Positions 53,915 to 63,575 are shown, numbered from the stretch's first letter. The stretch: DNA of 64,000 nucleotides from Streptomyces cynarae (GCF_025642135.1 NZ_CP106793.1:7718001-7782000), one strand, 5' to 3'. Made by a program: numbers and translations. The notes: generated by a model not told the origin, from the sequence alone.

Positions 53915-55291
53915 TCAGCGGCCGGCCCCGGGCCCCGTCAGTGCGCAGGAGTTGACCACGTCACCGCCCGCGGGCCTGCCGACGGTACGGTCCGCGGGCG
54001 GCCGCTCGCCCCGCTCGACCCATGCGGTGAGCGTGTCGAAGGCCGCCCGGTAGCACGGCAGAATCGGCCTGAGCCGGTCGGGATAGGAGTCGTACAGGCC
54101 GTCGACGTGCGTACCGCCCGCGACGGTGTAGAAGCGGTGCAGCGCTCCGCGGCCGGCCTCCCGCACCATGCGCGCATACACGTCGGAGTCCGTGCTCTCG
54201 GGCAGCAGGGCGTCCAGGTCGCCGTGCAGCGTGATCAGCGGTTTGCCGATGTGTCCCGTGAGGGCGACCCGGGCGACCGCTCGGTGCACGGACGAGGGTC
54301 GCGCCGCGTAGTCGTAGGCCGCGTCCGAAGGACAGGGTGCCAGGATCTGCTCCGCCGTCGACCCGGCGGACGCACCAGGGCAGGTGGGGTCGTACGAGGG
54401 GTCGAACTCGGCCCGGTAGATCTTCTGCGTGATGCCCCAGTAAGCCTTCTCGTGGTACGGCCACAGGAACTCGGATCCCCGGGCGAACCCGGCCGCGTAC
54501 AGATCCTCGTCCCCGGCGGACCCCAGCATGCGGGCCACGGCCACCGGCAGCGACGTCATCAGGTTCGGGCCGTCGGCCGTCCACAGGGCGCCCTCCCAGT
54601 CCACCCCGCCGTCGTACAGCTCGGGGTGGTGCTCCAACTGCCAGCGCGTCAGGTAGCCGCCGTTGGAGATCCCGGTCATGTACGTGCGCCGAGGGGCCCT
54701 CCCGTAGCGTTGCGCCACCACCCGCCTGGCGGCCAGCGTGAGCTGCGTCGTGCGCCGGTTCCACTCGGCGACGGCGTCACCGGGGCGGGTTCCGTCACGG
54801 TAGAAGTCCGGCCCGCTGTTGCCCTTGTCGGTGGCCGCGTACGCGTAGCCCTGCGCCAGCACCCGGTCGGAGATCGCCGTGTCGGTCGCGTACTGCCGAC
54901 GCGTACCGGGGGCGCCCGTGACGACGAGGCCGCCGTTCCACCGGTCCGGGAGCCGGATCACGAACTGGGCGTCGTGCCGCCAGCCGTGCGTGGTGTTGAA
55001 GTGCGAGTCGTCCGGGAAGTAGCCGTCGATCTGCAGCCCCGGCACACCGGACGGATTGCGGGTGGCCGCGGCGGTCAGGCCCGCCTGGTCGGTCATGTCC
55101 GTGTACGGCGTTCCCGCGAGCCCCGCCGTCGTCATGTCCTCCAGACAGGCGCTCTGTTGGAACGCCGCACCGGGTACCCGTATCCGCTCCTGGGGTTTGC
55201 AATGGCCACCGTCGCCCGCCGCCGCGCGGCCGGGGAGGGCCGAGACGAGCAGAGCGGCGGCGCACAACGCGACGCGACGGGACAGGCGCAT
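53915..55291 (-). CDS. Secreted alpha/beta hydrolase, tannase/feruloyl-esterase-like
   Basis: A 458-residue exported esterase. Sec signal peptide MRLSRRVALCAAALLVSALP with AAAG cleavage. The nucleophile Ser is in YMTGISNGGYLTRW (G-x-S-x-G-type). Candidate Asp in LITLHGDLDALLP, and His in AGGTHVDGLYDSYP. Several Cys may bridge. The family includes tannase, feruloyl esterase and hydroxybutyrate-oligomer hydrolases; which ester it cuts is open. Start ATG 55291 (GGAGG 7 nt upstream). Monocistronic. Confidence 0.82.
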   Translation of the reverse strand: MRLSRRVALCAAALLVSALPGRAAAGDGGHCKPQERIRVPGAAFQQSACLEDMTTAGLAGTPYTDMTDQAGLTAAATRNPSGVPGLQIDGYFPDDSHFNTTHGWRHDAQFVIRLPDRWNGGLVVTGAPGTRRQYATDTAISDRVLAQGYAYAATDKGNSGPDFYRDGTRPGDAVAEWNRRTTQLTLAARRVVAQRYGRAPRRTYMTGISNGGYLTRWQLEHHPELYDGGVDWEGALWTADGPNLMTSLPVAVARMLGSAGDEDLYAAGFARGSEFLWPYHEKAYWGITQKIYRAEFDPSYDPTCPGASAGSTAEQILAPCPSDAAYDYAARPSSVHRAVARVALTGHIGKPLITLHGDLDALLPESTDSDVYARMVREAGRGALHRFYTVAGGTHVDGLYDSYPDRLRPILPCYRAAFDTLTAWVERGERPPADRTVGRPAGGDVVNSCALTGPGAGR

Positions 55292-55440
55292 GAGGGACCT
55301 CCAAGTCAGGACGGGAGCACGCGGCTGCCCATGCTCCGACCACGGAAGGTCGCCGACCATAGGTGTGGCCCACACGGGCGGAGATGACCGTATGGGGTCT
55401 CACAATGCTGCCCATGTTCGCCGCACCCAGTTGTCCCAAC

Positions 55441-56286
55441 TCAGGCCGGACGTGCCGCCACCTTGTCGAGGCCCTCCAGCAGTCCGGGCAACTGCGACCC
55501 CCGGCCCACCGGGATCACCTCTCCGGGCTTCTCGTCGAGGAGGAAGAACGCGATGTCGTCTGTCCTGGCCACCATGGACCAGCCGGGCCCGTCAGCACGC
55601 AACAGGCGTGCGTCACCGGGTGCGAACGAGGAACGGACACGGCCCGGCGGCGGAGGGGAGTCCACATACCCGTGCGCCTGGTCAAGCGCGCGGTGTATCG
55701 CGCTGCGGGCCCCGCTTGCGGGCTTGCCGTCTGCGGGCTCGCCACCTTCCGCCGCCGGCTCCGCGTCGTCCACGGGTGCGAAGTCGGCGGCGTCGATCTG
55801 GTCTCGCCACACGGCCCACTGGAGCGCGATCTGGTCGGCGCCCAGGCGCCGTTGCGCCGGACCCCAGGTGTCGGTGTCCGGCGGGGAGAGCGGCTCACGA
55901 TCGGTGTCTTCCGGTGCCGGGTCGTGCGGGGCGGGCACACCGGGCGCCGCGACGGCCACGGCCAGCGGCCAGCCCGGCAGCGCGGCGACGACCGTGCGCT
56001 CGTCGGGTGACAGGTCGTACTCCATGCCGCAGTCCCAGGAGGCGATCGCCACGGCCACCAGCGACACGTCGTCGACGACCACCGTCCAGCGCGCACCGTC
56101 GGCGTCCTGGCCGAGTACCAAACCGTAGCCGTCCATCACGGGCGGCAGACCGAGCGCCGCGCAGGCCTCCGGATAGTCGTCGCCCAGCACGCTCGGGAAC
56201 TGCGCGGGCGTCAGCAGAATCGCCGTCAGCACATACAGCGCGTCGTCGTCCGTGGCGGCGACGGAGTCCTCGTCCGTCCCGGTCAT
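55441..56286 (-). CDS. Hypothetical acidic protein
   Basis: A 281-residue soluble, acidic protein of an actinobacterial family without recognised domain. Hydrophobic core pieces (ALYVLTAILLTPAQFPSVL, WTVVVDDVSLVAVAIASWD) and a C-terminal stretch (WSMVARTDDIAFFLLDE) look conserved; the middle is Pro/Asp/Ala-rich and probably disordered. ATG 56286. No neighbours give function. Confidence 0.7.
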   Translation of the reverse strand: MTGTDEDSVAATDDDALYVLTAILLTPAQFPSVLGDDYPEACAALGLPPVMDGYGLVLGQDADGARWTVVVDDVSLVAVAIASWDCGMEYDLSPDERTVVAALPGWPLAVAVAAPGVPAPHDPAPEDTDREPLSPPDTDTWGPAQRRLGADQIALQWAVWRDQIDAADFAPVDDAEPAAEGGEPADGKPASGARSAIHRALDQAHGYVDSPPPPGRVRSSFAPGDARLLRADGPGWSMVARTDDIAFFLLDEKPGEVIPVGRGSQLPGLLEGLDKVAARPA

Positions 56287-56417
56287 GCCGTCCTCCCGAT
56301 CACTGGTTCGTCGGCGCACCTTAATGCGCCCGCGAGCCGGTTGTCACGACTGCGAATCGCAGAAGGAACCGCACGTCTCCGGCCGGACGGGGCGAAAGCA
56401 CCCGGCGAGTTCCGGCG

Positions 56418-56717
56418 TCAGGCGGCAGGCAGGCCGAGGAGCGTCCGCGCGACGGACCGCGGAGAGTCGCCGCGCTCCCGTGCGAGAGCGATCAGCGCAC
56501 GGCAGGCAAGCTCCGTCACACCGAACGACAGGGCCTCCGGCGAGACCCAGGCCGCGGCCTCGTCCATCCGGTCCTGGTCGTCCTCGGCGCACGCCGACAC
56601 ATAAGCGGCTGCCGCCTCGAACAGGTTGTGTGTGCGCTTGCCACCGGCCGCGGACGCCTGCGCGCGCGAAGACTTGTTGCCGAGTCTGCCCACCGATGTG
56701 CGGATCCTGTCGAACAT
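56418..56717 (-). CDS. Small conserved hypothetical protein
   Basis: A 99-residue protein, ATG 56717 with GGAAGG upstream. It starts MFDRIRTSVGRLGNKSSR and is helical in character (EAAAAYVSACAEDDQDRMDEA). Resembles widespread Streptomyces hypotheticals; no known domain. Divergent from the MpaB gene. Confidence 0.65.
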   Translation of the reverse strand: MFDRIRTSVGRLGNKSSRAQASAAGGKRTHNLFEAAAAYVSACAEDDQDRMDEAAAWVSPEALSFGVTELACRALIALARERGDSPRSVARTLLGLPAA

Positions 56718-56816
56718 GCCACGCCACCTTCCCCCTGTGTGGTTGCCTCCGCCGACGTGCATGTGCTGCTCTTCAACGTAGGGTTGGAGTCGCCGCGGCA
56801 GAAGGGGGACGGAACG

Positions 56817-57725
56817 GTGAAGCGGTTCGATCGGCTCGAACAGATCCGGCGTCTGCATCCCGAGAAGGACGCCCTGGAGATCTATCGGCTCAGTACCGCG
56901 TACGAGTTCCCCTGGGACTACACCCGCGCCCTGGAACTTGCGCTCTATCGTACGTACGCCGTCCCCGGCATCGGTCGGCTGCTCGCCGAGACCAGGGAGC
57001 TCACCGACCGCACACAGAAGCGGTACGACGACACCTCGCTGCTCCTCGACACCGTTGTCGAGCACGGCTTCGAAAGCGACGAGGGGCGCACCGCGATCCG
57101 CCGCATCAACCAGATGCACCGCAGCTACGACATCAGCAATGACGACATGAGGTACGTGCTGTGCACCTTCGTGGTGATGCCCAGGCGGTGGATCGACGCC
57201 TACGGATGGCGCCGGCTGTCCCGGCACGAGACCGTCGCCTCCGCCGTCCACTACCGCACTCTGGGGCGGCACATGGGCATCAAGGACATCCCCGGGACCC
57301 ATGAGGAGTTCGAGGCCTGCCTCGACGCCTATGAGGCCGCCCACTTCGCCTGGGACCCGCAAGCCCGGCGCGTGTCCGACGCGACCCTGGACCTGATGGC
57401 CTCCTGGTATCCGAGCCCCCTCGCACCGGTCCTGCGCCGGGTGACTCTCTCCCTGCTCGACGACTCGCTCCTGCGGGCCTTCCGGTACGAGCCGCCGAGC
57501 GCCGCCACGCGCGCGTGGGTACGCCGTGCGGTCCGGGCCCGCGGCCGCCTAGTCCGCCTCATGCCCCCGCGCCGGACTCCCCACTACGCGCGGCAGAACT
57601 GGGAGATCAAGGGCTACCCGAACGGCTACCGCATCGCCGACCTGGGCACCCGTCCGGTCCCCGGGGTCAAGGGCTGCCCGGTCCGGCAGGCAGGGGCCTC
57701 CTCGACGATCTCCTCCACGGAGTGA
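56817..57725 (+). CDS. Oxygenase MpaB family protein (DUF2236)
   Basis: A 302-residue protein. Family stretches are FPWDYTRALELALYRTYAVP, HRSYDISNDDMRYVLCTFVV (with conserved His/Asp) and WRRLSRHETVASAVHY. DUF2236 proteins include haem-dependent oxygenases (MpaB', latex-clearing protein); in most cases the substrate is unknown. GTG 56817 follows GGGGGACGGAAC. Cytoplasmic by sequence. Confidence 0.85.
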   Translation: MKRFDRLEQIRRLHPEKDALEIYRLSTAYEFPWDYTRALELALYRTYAVPGIGRLLAETRELTDRTQKRYDDTSLLLDTVVEHGFESDEGRTAIRRINQMHRSYDISNDDMRYVLCTFVVMPRRWIDAYGWRRLSRHETVASAVHYRTLGRHMGIKDIPGTHEEFEACLDAYEAAHFAWDPQARRVSDATLDLMASWYPSPLAPVLRRVTLSLLDDSLLRAFRYEPPSAATRAWVRRAVRARGRLVRLMPPRRTPHYARQNWEIKGYPNGYRIADLGTRPVPGVKGCPVRQAGASSTISSTE

Positions 57726-57801
57726 GCCGAGAGAGTCGAGCGCACCGCCGCACACAGCGCGCCCTCCGCGACGGACCGTCGTTGCGCGGCGAGGCTGAGA
57801 C

Positions 57802-58410
57802 TCAGCCCCCGCGGACGGCCAGGGCGAGGAAGCGGGTGTCCTCGTCGACGTACGACGTCATGCGCCAGCCGGCACCGGCCAGCAGCGGACGGAGGTTGGG
57901 CTCGGCGCGCAGATCGCCGGGTGTGATCTGCCGCCCCTGGCGGGCCGCGAGGGCCGCCCGCCCGACCGGATGGAAGAGCGCGAGCAGTCCGCCGGGCCGC
58001 ACCACACGCGCCAGCTCACACAGATTCTCGGCCGGGTTAGGGAGGTGCGCGATCAGCCCTGCCGCGAAGACCGCGTCCAGGGACTCCGTGCGCAGCGGAA
58101 GCGCGGCCACGTCGGCGAGCAGCAACAGGCCGTCGCGGTCGCGTCCGGCCCGTACCGCTGTCTGAAGCATCGCCGGGGTGAGATCGGCACCCAGGACCAG
58201 GCCCGACGGTCCGACGGCCGCGCGCAGCGGCGTCAGAGCCCGCCCCGTACCGCAGCCCGCGTCGAGCACCCGGTCGCCCTCGCGAAGGCCGAGAGCGGCG
58301 ACCGCGGCGGCGTACGCCGGGCCGTCGTCGGGGAACCTCGCGTCCCAGTCGGCCGCTCGCGCGGTGAAGAACTCCTGGACATGTGTATGGATGTCGCTCA
58401 TGCTCCGCAT
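57802..58410 (-). CDS. Class I SAM-dependent methyltransferase
   Basis: A 202-residue methyltransferase. SAM loop VLDAGCGTGRALTPL, acidic ADLTPAML, and DAVFAAGLIAHLPNP with ARVVRPGGLLALF are typical of the UbiE/COQ5-like group. ATG 58410 with GAGGG upstream is preferred to ATG 58401. Substrate unknown. Confidence 0.87.
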   Translation of the reverse strand: MRSMSDIHTHVQEFFTARAADWDARFPDDGPAYAAAVAALGLREGDRVLDAGCGTGRALTPLRAAVGPSGLVLGADLTPAMLQTAVRAGRDRDGLLLLADVAALPLRTESLDAVFAAGLIAHLPNPAENLCELARVVRPGGLLALFHPVGRAALAARQGRQITPGDLRAEPNLRPLLAGAGWRMTSYVDEDTRFLALAVRGG

Positions 58411-58553
58411 GATCCCTCACCTTCACGAGGGATGCCTTTGTGCACACGTTCGAGCATGACGCGATCGTTCCGTGCCTCGTCTGCGTCAGATTTCAACAGC
58501 TTTCGAAATGCGCCCCCTTTGCGCCCCTCCGCCGGGGCTAGCGTCCCGTGGCC

Positions 58554-59327
58554 ATGGGACACCTGGACCACGCCGCATTCGGCTGGCTGACCCCCGTGCT
58601 GTCGTACGTCATGGCGTGCATAGGCGCCGCCCTCGGGCTGCGCTGCACGGTCCGTGCGCTCGGCGCAACCGGCAGGTCGCGTCGCAACTGGCTCGTCACT
58701 GCGGCCTCGGCCATCGGCACCGGCATCTGGACCATGCACTTCGTGGCCATGCTCGGCTTCGGCGTCACCGGTACCGAGATCCGCTACGACGTGCCGCTGA
58801 CCATCCTCAGCCTGCTCGTCGCCATGATCGTCGTGGGCGTCGGCGTGTTCGCCGTCGGCTACGGCGGTGGCCGCCCCCGGGCGCTCTTCCTCGGCGGGCT
58901 CACCACCGGTCTCGGGGTCGCGAGCATGCACTACCTCGGTATGACGGCGCTTCGGCTGCACGGGGCGGTGCACTACGACCCGGTGCTCGTCGCGCTCTCC
59001 GTGCTGATCGCCGTGGTCGCGGCGACGGCGGCCCTGTGGGCCGGCCTCAACATCAAGTCGCCCATCGCGGTCACCGTCGCCTCGCTCGTCATGGGCGCGG
59101 CGGTCAGCAGCATGCACTACACCGGGATGTTCGCGGTGAGCGTCGATGTGACGCCGTCCGGAGAGGTCCTGCCCGGGGCCACGGCGATGCAGTTCATCTT
59201 CCCCCTCGCCGTCGGTCTCGGGTCCTACCTCTTCCTGACCTCGGCGTTCGTCGCACTGTCGCCGACCGCCGGGGAGCGCGAGGCATCCGCGTCGGCCCAG
59301 CGGCCGCTCGAGAGCGCCGGCCGCTGA
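58554..59327 (+). CDS. MHYT-domain membrane sensor protein
   Basis: A 257-residue polytopic protein with seven hydrophobic segments. The MHYT pattern appears three times at the outer end of helices: TMHFVAML, SMHYLGMTA and SMHYTGMFA, each with Met, His and Tyr/Phe proposed to bind copper and sense gases such as O2, CO or NO. No GGDEF/EAL output domain is attached, so signal output, if any, must be through another protein, perhaps the conservon that follows 37 nt later. ATG 58554 or GTG 58548. Confidence 0.88.
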   Translation: MGHLDHAAFGWLTPVLSYVMACIGAALGLRCTVRALGATGRSRRNWLVTAASAIGTGIWTMHFVAMLGFGVTGTEIRYDVPLTILSLLVAMIVVGVGVFAVGYGGGRPRALFLGGLTTGLGVASMHYLGMTALRLHGAVHYDPVLVALSVLIAVVAATAALWAGLNIKSPIAVTVASLVMGAAVSSMHYTGMFAVSVDVTPSGEVLPGATAMQFIFPLAVGLGSYLFLTSAFVALSPTAGEREASASAQRPLESAGR

Positions 59328-59364
59328 CCACGGGCCACGGACCACATGTCGCGACACACTCCGA

Positions 59365-61902
59365 GTGAGAAGGCCATGCGAACACCCCGTAGGACACCCA
59401 CGGACGGCGCCGAGCCGCCGCCCAGGCCACCGGCGCGCGGCCGCCGCGCACACGCCGCCCGCCGCCGACGAGCGTGCCGGGAGCGACGAGGCGGGCGGCA
59501 CTGAGCCGTCAGGCACCGCCGTGCGGGCCGGACGGTGGCGCATACGGCCGCGCACCGTCCGGGCGAAGATCGTCTGCTTGCTCATGGTGCCCGTGATCTC
59601 CCTGATCGCCCTGTGGGCCTACGCCACCGTCAGCACCGCCCAGGACGTCGCCCGCCTGCGCCAGCTGCAACGAGTGGACTCCACCGTGCGCGTGCCGGTC
59701 GCCGACGCCGTGGCCGCGCTCCAGGACGAGCGCGTCGCCGCCGTGCGCTATGCCACCGATCCCGCCGTCCAGCAGCAGAGCGATCTGCAAGCTCTGTCGG
59801 GACGCACCGACCGGGCCGTGGCCGCACTGAGGCTCGGCGGCCACCACACCGTCGCCGACGGCACCGACCTGCCCTCCGGCGTCTCAGGCCGTCTCCAATC
59901 CTTCGTGACCGGAGCCGAACACCTGCGGTCCCTGCGCAGCGACGTACTCGCGCGACGGGTCGGCTGGAAGGAGGCGTACGAGCAGTACACGAGGACCATC
60001 GTCGCCGCCTTCCAGGTGGGCGGCGCGCTCACCGGTGTGCAGGACGCCGACCTCGGCTCCGACGCGCGCGTGCTGCTCGAGTTCTCCCGCGCGGGCGAGT
60101 CGCTCGCCCAGGAGGACGCCGTTCTGGCCGGCGCCCGCCTGGCGCGGAGCCTTGACGGCGACCGGCTGAAGCTGTTCACCGGCGCCGTCGACACGCGCCG
60201 CACCCTGACCGCGTCCGCCGTCGCCGACCTCCGCGGCGCCGAGCGCACCTCCTGGAACCGGCTGGCGAAGAGCAGCGCGTACGGCGGCATCGGTGTCATG
60301 GAGGACAGGGTGCTCTCCAGACGGCCCGGCGCCTCGGCCGTCGCGGCCGCCCCCGAAGCCGCCTGGAATCCGGCGCACGCGCGCGTGCAGGACGGCATGC
60401 GGACCATTGAGGCGGAGGCGGGCCGGAGTGTCGCACGCCAGGCCGACCCGTTCACCCGCGGTGTGCTCACACCCGCCGGCGCGGCCGTCCTGCTGGGCCT
60501 CGTCGCCGTCGCCGCGTCGCTCGTCATCTCCGTGCGAATCGGACGAGGACTCGTCGTCGAACTGGTGAGCCTGCGCAACAGCGCCCTGGAGATCGCACGC
60601 CGCAAACTCCCCCAGGCCATGCGCAAGCTGCGCGCGGGGGAGGAGATCGACGTCGACGCCGAGGCGCCCGGCGGCCCACCCGCCGAGGACGAGACCGGCC
60701 AGGTCGCCGAGGCCCTGGGCATCGTGCATCGCGCCGCCCTTCTCGCCGCCGTCGAACGCGCGGAACTCGCCAGCGGAATCTCCGGGGTGTTCGTCAACCT
60801 CGCACGGCGCAGCCAGATCCTGGTGCACCGCCAGCTCAACCTGCTCGACAGCATGGAGCGCCGCTCCGAGGACCCGAACGAACTGAGCGACCTCTTCCGG
60901 CTCGACCACCTGACCACGCGGATGCGCCGCCACGCCGAGAGCCTCATCATCCTCTCCGGCGCGGCACCCGGCCGCGCCTGGCGCATGCCCGTCTCACTGA
61001 CCAACGTGGTACGGGCCGCGGTCTCCGAGATCGAGGACTACGCGCGCGTGGAGGTACGGCAACTCCCCGAGGCCTTCGTGATCGGCACCGCGGTCGCCGA
61101 CCTCACGCACCTCCTCGCCGAACTCATCGAGAACGCCGCGCAGTTCTCGCCGCCCCACACGCGCGTGCGCGTCAACGGAGAGCCCGTCGGCAACGGCTAC
61201 GCCGTCGAGATCGAGGATCGGGGACTCGGCATGGGCAAGGAGACCCTCACCGAGGCCAACCGGCGCATCGAGCAGTCCGAGGCGCTCGACCTGTTCGACA
61301 GCGACCGGCTCGGCCTCTTCGTGGTCAGCAGACTCTCCTCCCGGCACGGCATCAAGGTGCACCTGCGCACCTCGCCCTACGGCGGCACCACCGCCGTCGT
61401 CCTCCTGCCGACCGCCCTGCTGCACAACGGCGCAGCGGAACCGCCTCCTCGTACGGCGGACGCCGAGCGGGACGAGGACCGCGAGTACGCGCGTGTGGCC
61501 GCGGTCCCGCCGCAAAGGGAGCCCGTGGCGCAGACCGCGGAACGGCCCGCGCTGGCACGTCCCACCCGGGTCGGAGCGGCACCCTCCGCCGACCTGCCGC
61601 ACGAGAACCATCCCCCAGGAGTCGCGCCCCTGAGGCTGCACCGCACCGCGGACGACTCCGAGGCCTCCGACGACCTCCCGCGACGGGTACGGCAGGCGAG
61701 CCTCGCCCCCCAGCTGCGCGACCGACGCCCGGAGGAAGGCGCGACAAGCGCTCCCGGCTCCCGGCGCGACGACGAGCGCACCCCCGAAGTGGTACGGGAC
61801 CGCATGGCGGCCTACCGAGACGGCTGGGCACGCGGCGGTGGCCGCGCACCCGGACAGGCCGCCCGACCCGCCGGCGACAGCAGCGAAGGAGACCCCGCAT
61901 GA
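59365..61902 (+). CDS. cvnA: Conservon sensor histidine-kinase-like protein CvnA
   Basis: An 845-residue membrane sensor. A first membrane segment (KIVCLLMVPVISLIALWAY, ~residue 70) is followed by a ~290-residue extracytoplasmic nitrate-sensor-like helical domain and a second segment (AAVLLGLVAVAASLVISV). A HAMP-like link leads to the ATPase domain with LAELIENAAQFS (N box), EDRGLGM (G1) and DRLGLFVVSRLSSRHG (G2). There is no clear phospho-His box, as is usual for conservon A proteins. The C-terminal ~200 residues are disordered. Start GTG 59365 is uncertain: ATG 59376 in another frame reads MRTPRRTPTDGAEPP and would fit a small frameshift near 59490. The stop overlaps cvnB. Confidence 0.9.
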   Translation: MRRPCEHPVGHPRTAPSRRPGHRRAAAAHTPPAADERAGSDEAGGTEPSGTAVRAGRWRIRPRTVRAKIVCLLMVPVISLIALWAYATVSTAQDVARLRQLQRVDSTVRVPVADAVAALQDERVAAVRYATDPAVQQQSDLQALSGRTDRAVAALRLGGHHTVADGTDLPSGVSGRLQSFVTGAEHLRSLRSDVLARRVGWKEAYEQYTRTIVAAFQVGGALTGVQDADLGSDARVLLEFSRAGESLAQEDAVLAGARLARSLDGDRLKLFTGAVDTRRTLTASAVADLRGAERTSWNRLAKSSAYGGIGVMEDRVLSRRPGASAVAAAPEAAWNPAHARVQDGMRTIEAEAGRSVARQADPFTRGVLTPAGAAVLLGLVAVAASLVISVRIGRGLVVELVSLRNSALEIARRKLPQAMRKLRAGEEIDVDAEAPGGPPAEDETGQVAEALGIVHRAALLAAVERAELASGISGVFVNLARRSQILVHRQLNLLDSMERRSEDPNELSDLFRLDHLTTRMRRHAESLIILSGAAPGRAWRMPVSLTNVVRAAVSEIEDYARVEVRQLPEAFVIGTAVADLTHLLAELIENAAQFSPPHTRVRVNGEPVGNGYAVEIEDRGLGMGKETLTEANRRIEQSEALDLFDSDRLGLFVVSRLSSRHGIKVHLRTSPYGGTTAVVLLPTALLHNGAAEPPPRTADAERDEDREYARVAAVPPQREPVAQTAERPALARPTRVGAAPSADLPHENHPPGVAPLRLHRTADDSEASDDLPRRVRQASLAPQLRDRRPEEGATSAPGSRRDDERTPEVVRDRMAAYRDGWARGGGRAPGQAARPAGDSSEGDPA

Positions 61903-62336
61903 TCCAGGACCCGAGCATGAGGGCCGCCCAGCAGTCGGGTGAACTCGACTGGCTGCTTGACGACCTGGTGGTACGCGTGAACGAGGTCCGGCACGCCGTG
62001 GTGCTGTCGAACGACGGCCTGGCGGTCGGTTCCTCCACCGGCCTCAGCCGGGAGGACGCGGAACACCTGGCGGCCGTCGCCTCCGGCTTCCACAGCCTCG
62101 CCAAGGGCGCGGGCCGCCACTTCGGCGCGGGCGGTGTACGGCAGACCATGGTGGAGATGGACGACGGCTTCCTCTTCGTGGCGGCCGCGGGCGACGGCTC
62201 CTGCCTCGCCGTCCTCACCGCCGTCACCGCCGACATCGGCCTGGTGGCGTACGAGATGGCACGACTGGTCAAGCGCGTCGGCGAACACCTCTACACCGCG
62301 CCCAGGGTGGGCGCGCGACCACCCGCCGCCGGATGA
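61899..62336 (+). CDS. cvnB: Conservon roadblock/LC7 protein CvnB
   Basis: A 145-residue Roadblock/LC7 domain protein: LDWLLDDLVVRVNEVRHAVVLSNDGLAV is the typical core. It resembles MglB-like activators of small GTPases and probably binds the GTPase CvnD. The ATG overlaps the kinase stop (ATGA), which indicates translational coupling. Cytoplasmic. Confidence 0.93.
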   Translation: MIQDPSMRAAQQSGELDWLLDDLVVRVNEVRHAVVLSNDGLAVGSSTGLSREDAEHLAAVASGFHSLAKGAGRHFGAGGVRQTMVEMDDGFLFVAAAGDGSCLAVLTAVTADIGLVAYEMARLVKRVGEHLYTAPRVGARPPAAG

Positions 62337-62355
62337 GGACCAAGGGCGGTCGCAG

Positions 62356-62769
62356 ATGACCGAGGACAGGACAGACGTCCCGTACCAGCCGGGCAGCCAG
62401 TGGTACGACCATGAGGCGGGCCCCCTCGTGCGGCCCTACGCGATGACGGGCGGCCGTACCAAACCAGGCCCCACCGGGGTGCGCTTCGACCTCATCGCCC
62501 TCGTCTCGCTGGATCCCGGGGCACCGAACCTCGACGACGATGCCGTGCTGGGCCCGGAACACCGGGCCCTCATCGACCTCTGCCGCATCGAGATGCAGTC
62601 CGTCGCCGAACTCGCCGCCGGGGCCGACCTGCCCGTGGGTGTCGTCCGTGTGCTCCTGGGGGACCTCCTGGAGCTGGGGTGCGTGACGGTCAGCCGCCCC
62701 GTACCGCCGGCCCAACTTCCTGACGAACGCATTCTGCGCGAGGTCATCGCGGGACTGAGGGCGCTGTAG
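62356..62769 (+). CDS. cvnC: Conservon DUF742 protein CvnC
   Basis: A 137-residue DUF742 protein. VRPYAMTGGRTKPG and the helix-turn-helix-like AELAAGADLPVGVVRVLLGDLLELG are the family landmarks. In known conservons it forms a membrane-associated complex with the other three products. ATG 62356, 19 nt after cvnB; GGGCGGTCGCAG upstream is weak. Confidence 0.92.
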   Translation: MTEDRTDVPYQPGSQWYDHEAGPLVRPYAMTGGRTKPGPTGVRFDLIALVSLDPGAPNLDDDAVLGPEHRALIDLCRIEMQSVAELAAGADLPVGVVRVLLGDLLELGCVTVSRPVPPAQLPDERILREVIAGLRAL

Positions 62770-62964
62770 GCGATGGGCCGTGAGCACAGCGGGCCGGACC
62801 CGAACCGAGTTGTACGTCCATTCGGGCGCCGAATGGACGACAGGTGGTCGCATCGGTCAAAAAGCGGTCGAACTCCCCGAGAACGCACCGCCGTTGCCAT
62901 GATGCTGACTCCGCACGGATGTACTGACGTCGACCGTGGTCGGCACTCCCGAGAGAAGTGATCG

Positions 62965-63570
62965 ATGGTCTCCGAGCACTCCGACGCCACCGAGGACGAG
63001 ATGGCCGCCCTGGCGTTGAAGATACTGGTCGCCGGCGGATTCGGCGTCGGCAAGACCACCCTGGTTGGCGCGGTGAGCGAGATCAGGCCGCTGCGCACCG
63101 AGGAACTGCTGAGCGAGGCGGGCCAGTCCGTGGACGACACCGACGGTGTGGACCAGAAGGTCACGACGACCGTCGCCATGGACTTCGGGCGCATCACCAT
63201 CCGCTCCGGGCTCTCGCTCTACCTCTTCGGTACACCGGGTCAGGACAGGTTCTGGTTCCTGTGGGACGAGCTCTCCCAGGGCGCCCTCGGTGCCGTGGTG
63301 CTCGCGGACACCCGACGACTCGAGGACTGCTTCCCGGCGGTGGACTACTTCGAGCACCGGCGCATCCCGTTCGTGGTCGCCGTCAACTGCTTCGCCGGAG
63401 CCCGCGCCCACGCGGCCCAGGACGTGTCGCGCGCCCTCGACCTCGACCAGGGCACGCCGGTGGTGCTGTGCGACGCACGGGACCGCGACTCGGGGAAGGA
63501 GGTGCTGATCCGCCTCGTCGAGTACGCCGGGCGGATGCACACCGCCCGGCTGCTGGACTCCGTGGGCTGA
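62965..63570 (+). CDS. cvnD: Conservon small GTPase CvnD
   Basis: A 201-residue Ras-like GTPase. P-loop GGFGVGKTT, switch region TTTVAMDFGRI, and FGTPGQDRFWF (G3, with the Gln replaced-type TPGQ), and VAVNCF where NKxD is normally read (N-C-F) followed by LCDARD. The signal is probably transmitted from CvnA through B and C. A gap of 195 nt separates it from cvnC, more than usual, so it may be transcribed apart. ATG 62965 with GAGAGAAG. Confidence 0.93.
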   Translation: MVSEHSDATEDEMAALALKILVAGGFGVGKTTLVGAVSEIRPLRTEELLSEAGQSVDDTDGVDQKVTTTVAMDFGRITIRSGLSLYLFGTPGQDRFWFLWDELSQGALGAVVLADTRRLEDCFPAVDYFEHRRIPFVVAVNCFAGARAHAAQDVSRALDLDQGTPVVLCDARDRDSGKEVLIRLVEYAGRMHTARLLDSVG

Positions 63571-63575
63571 CGTGT

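Noticed and set aside
62773..62961. 62-residue frame between cvnC and cvnD
   Set aside because: Basic, low-complexity, no ribosome site; treated as intergenic.
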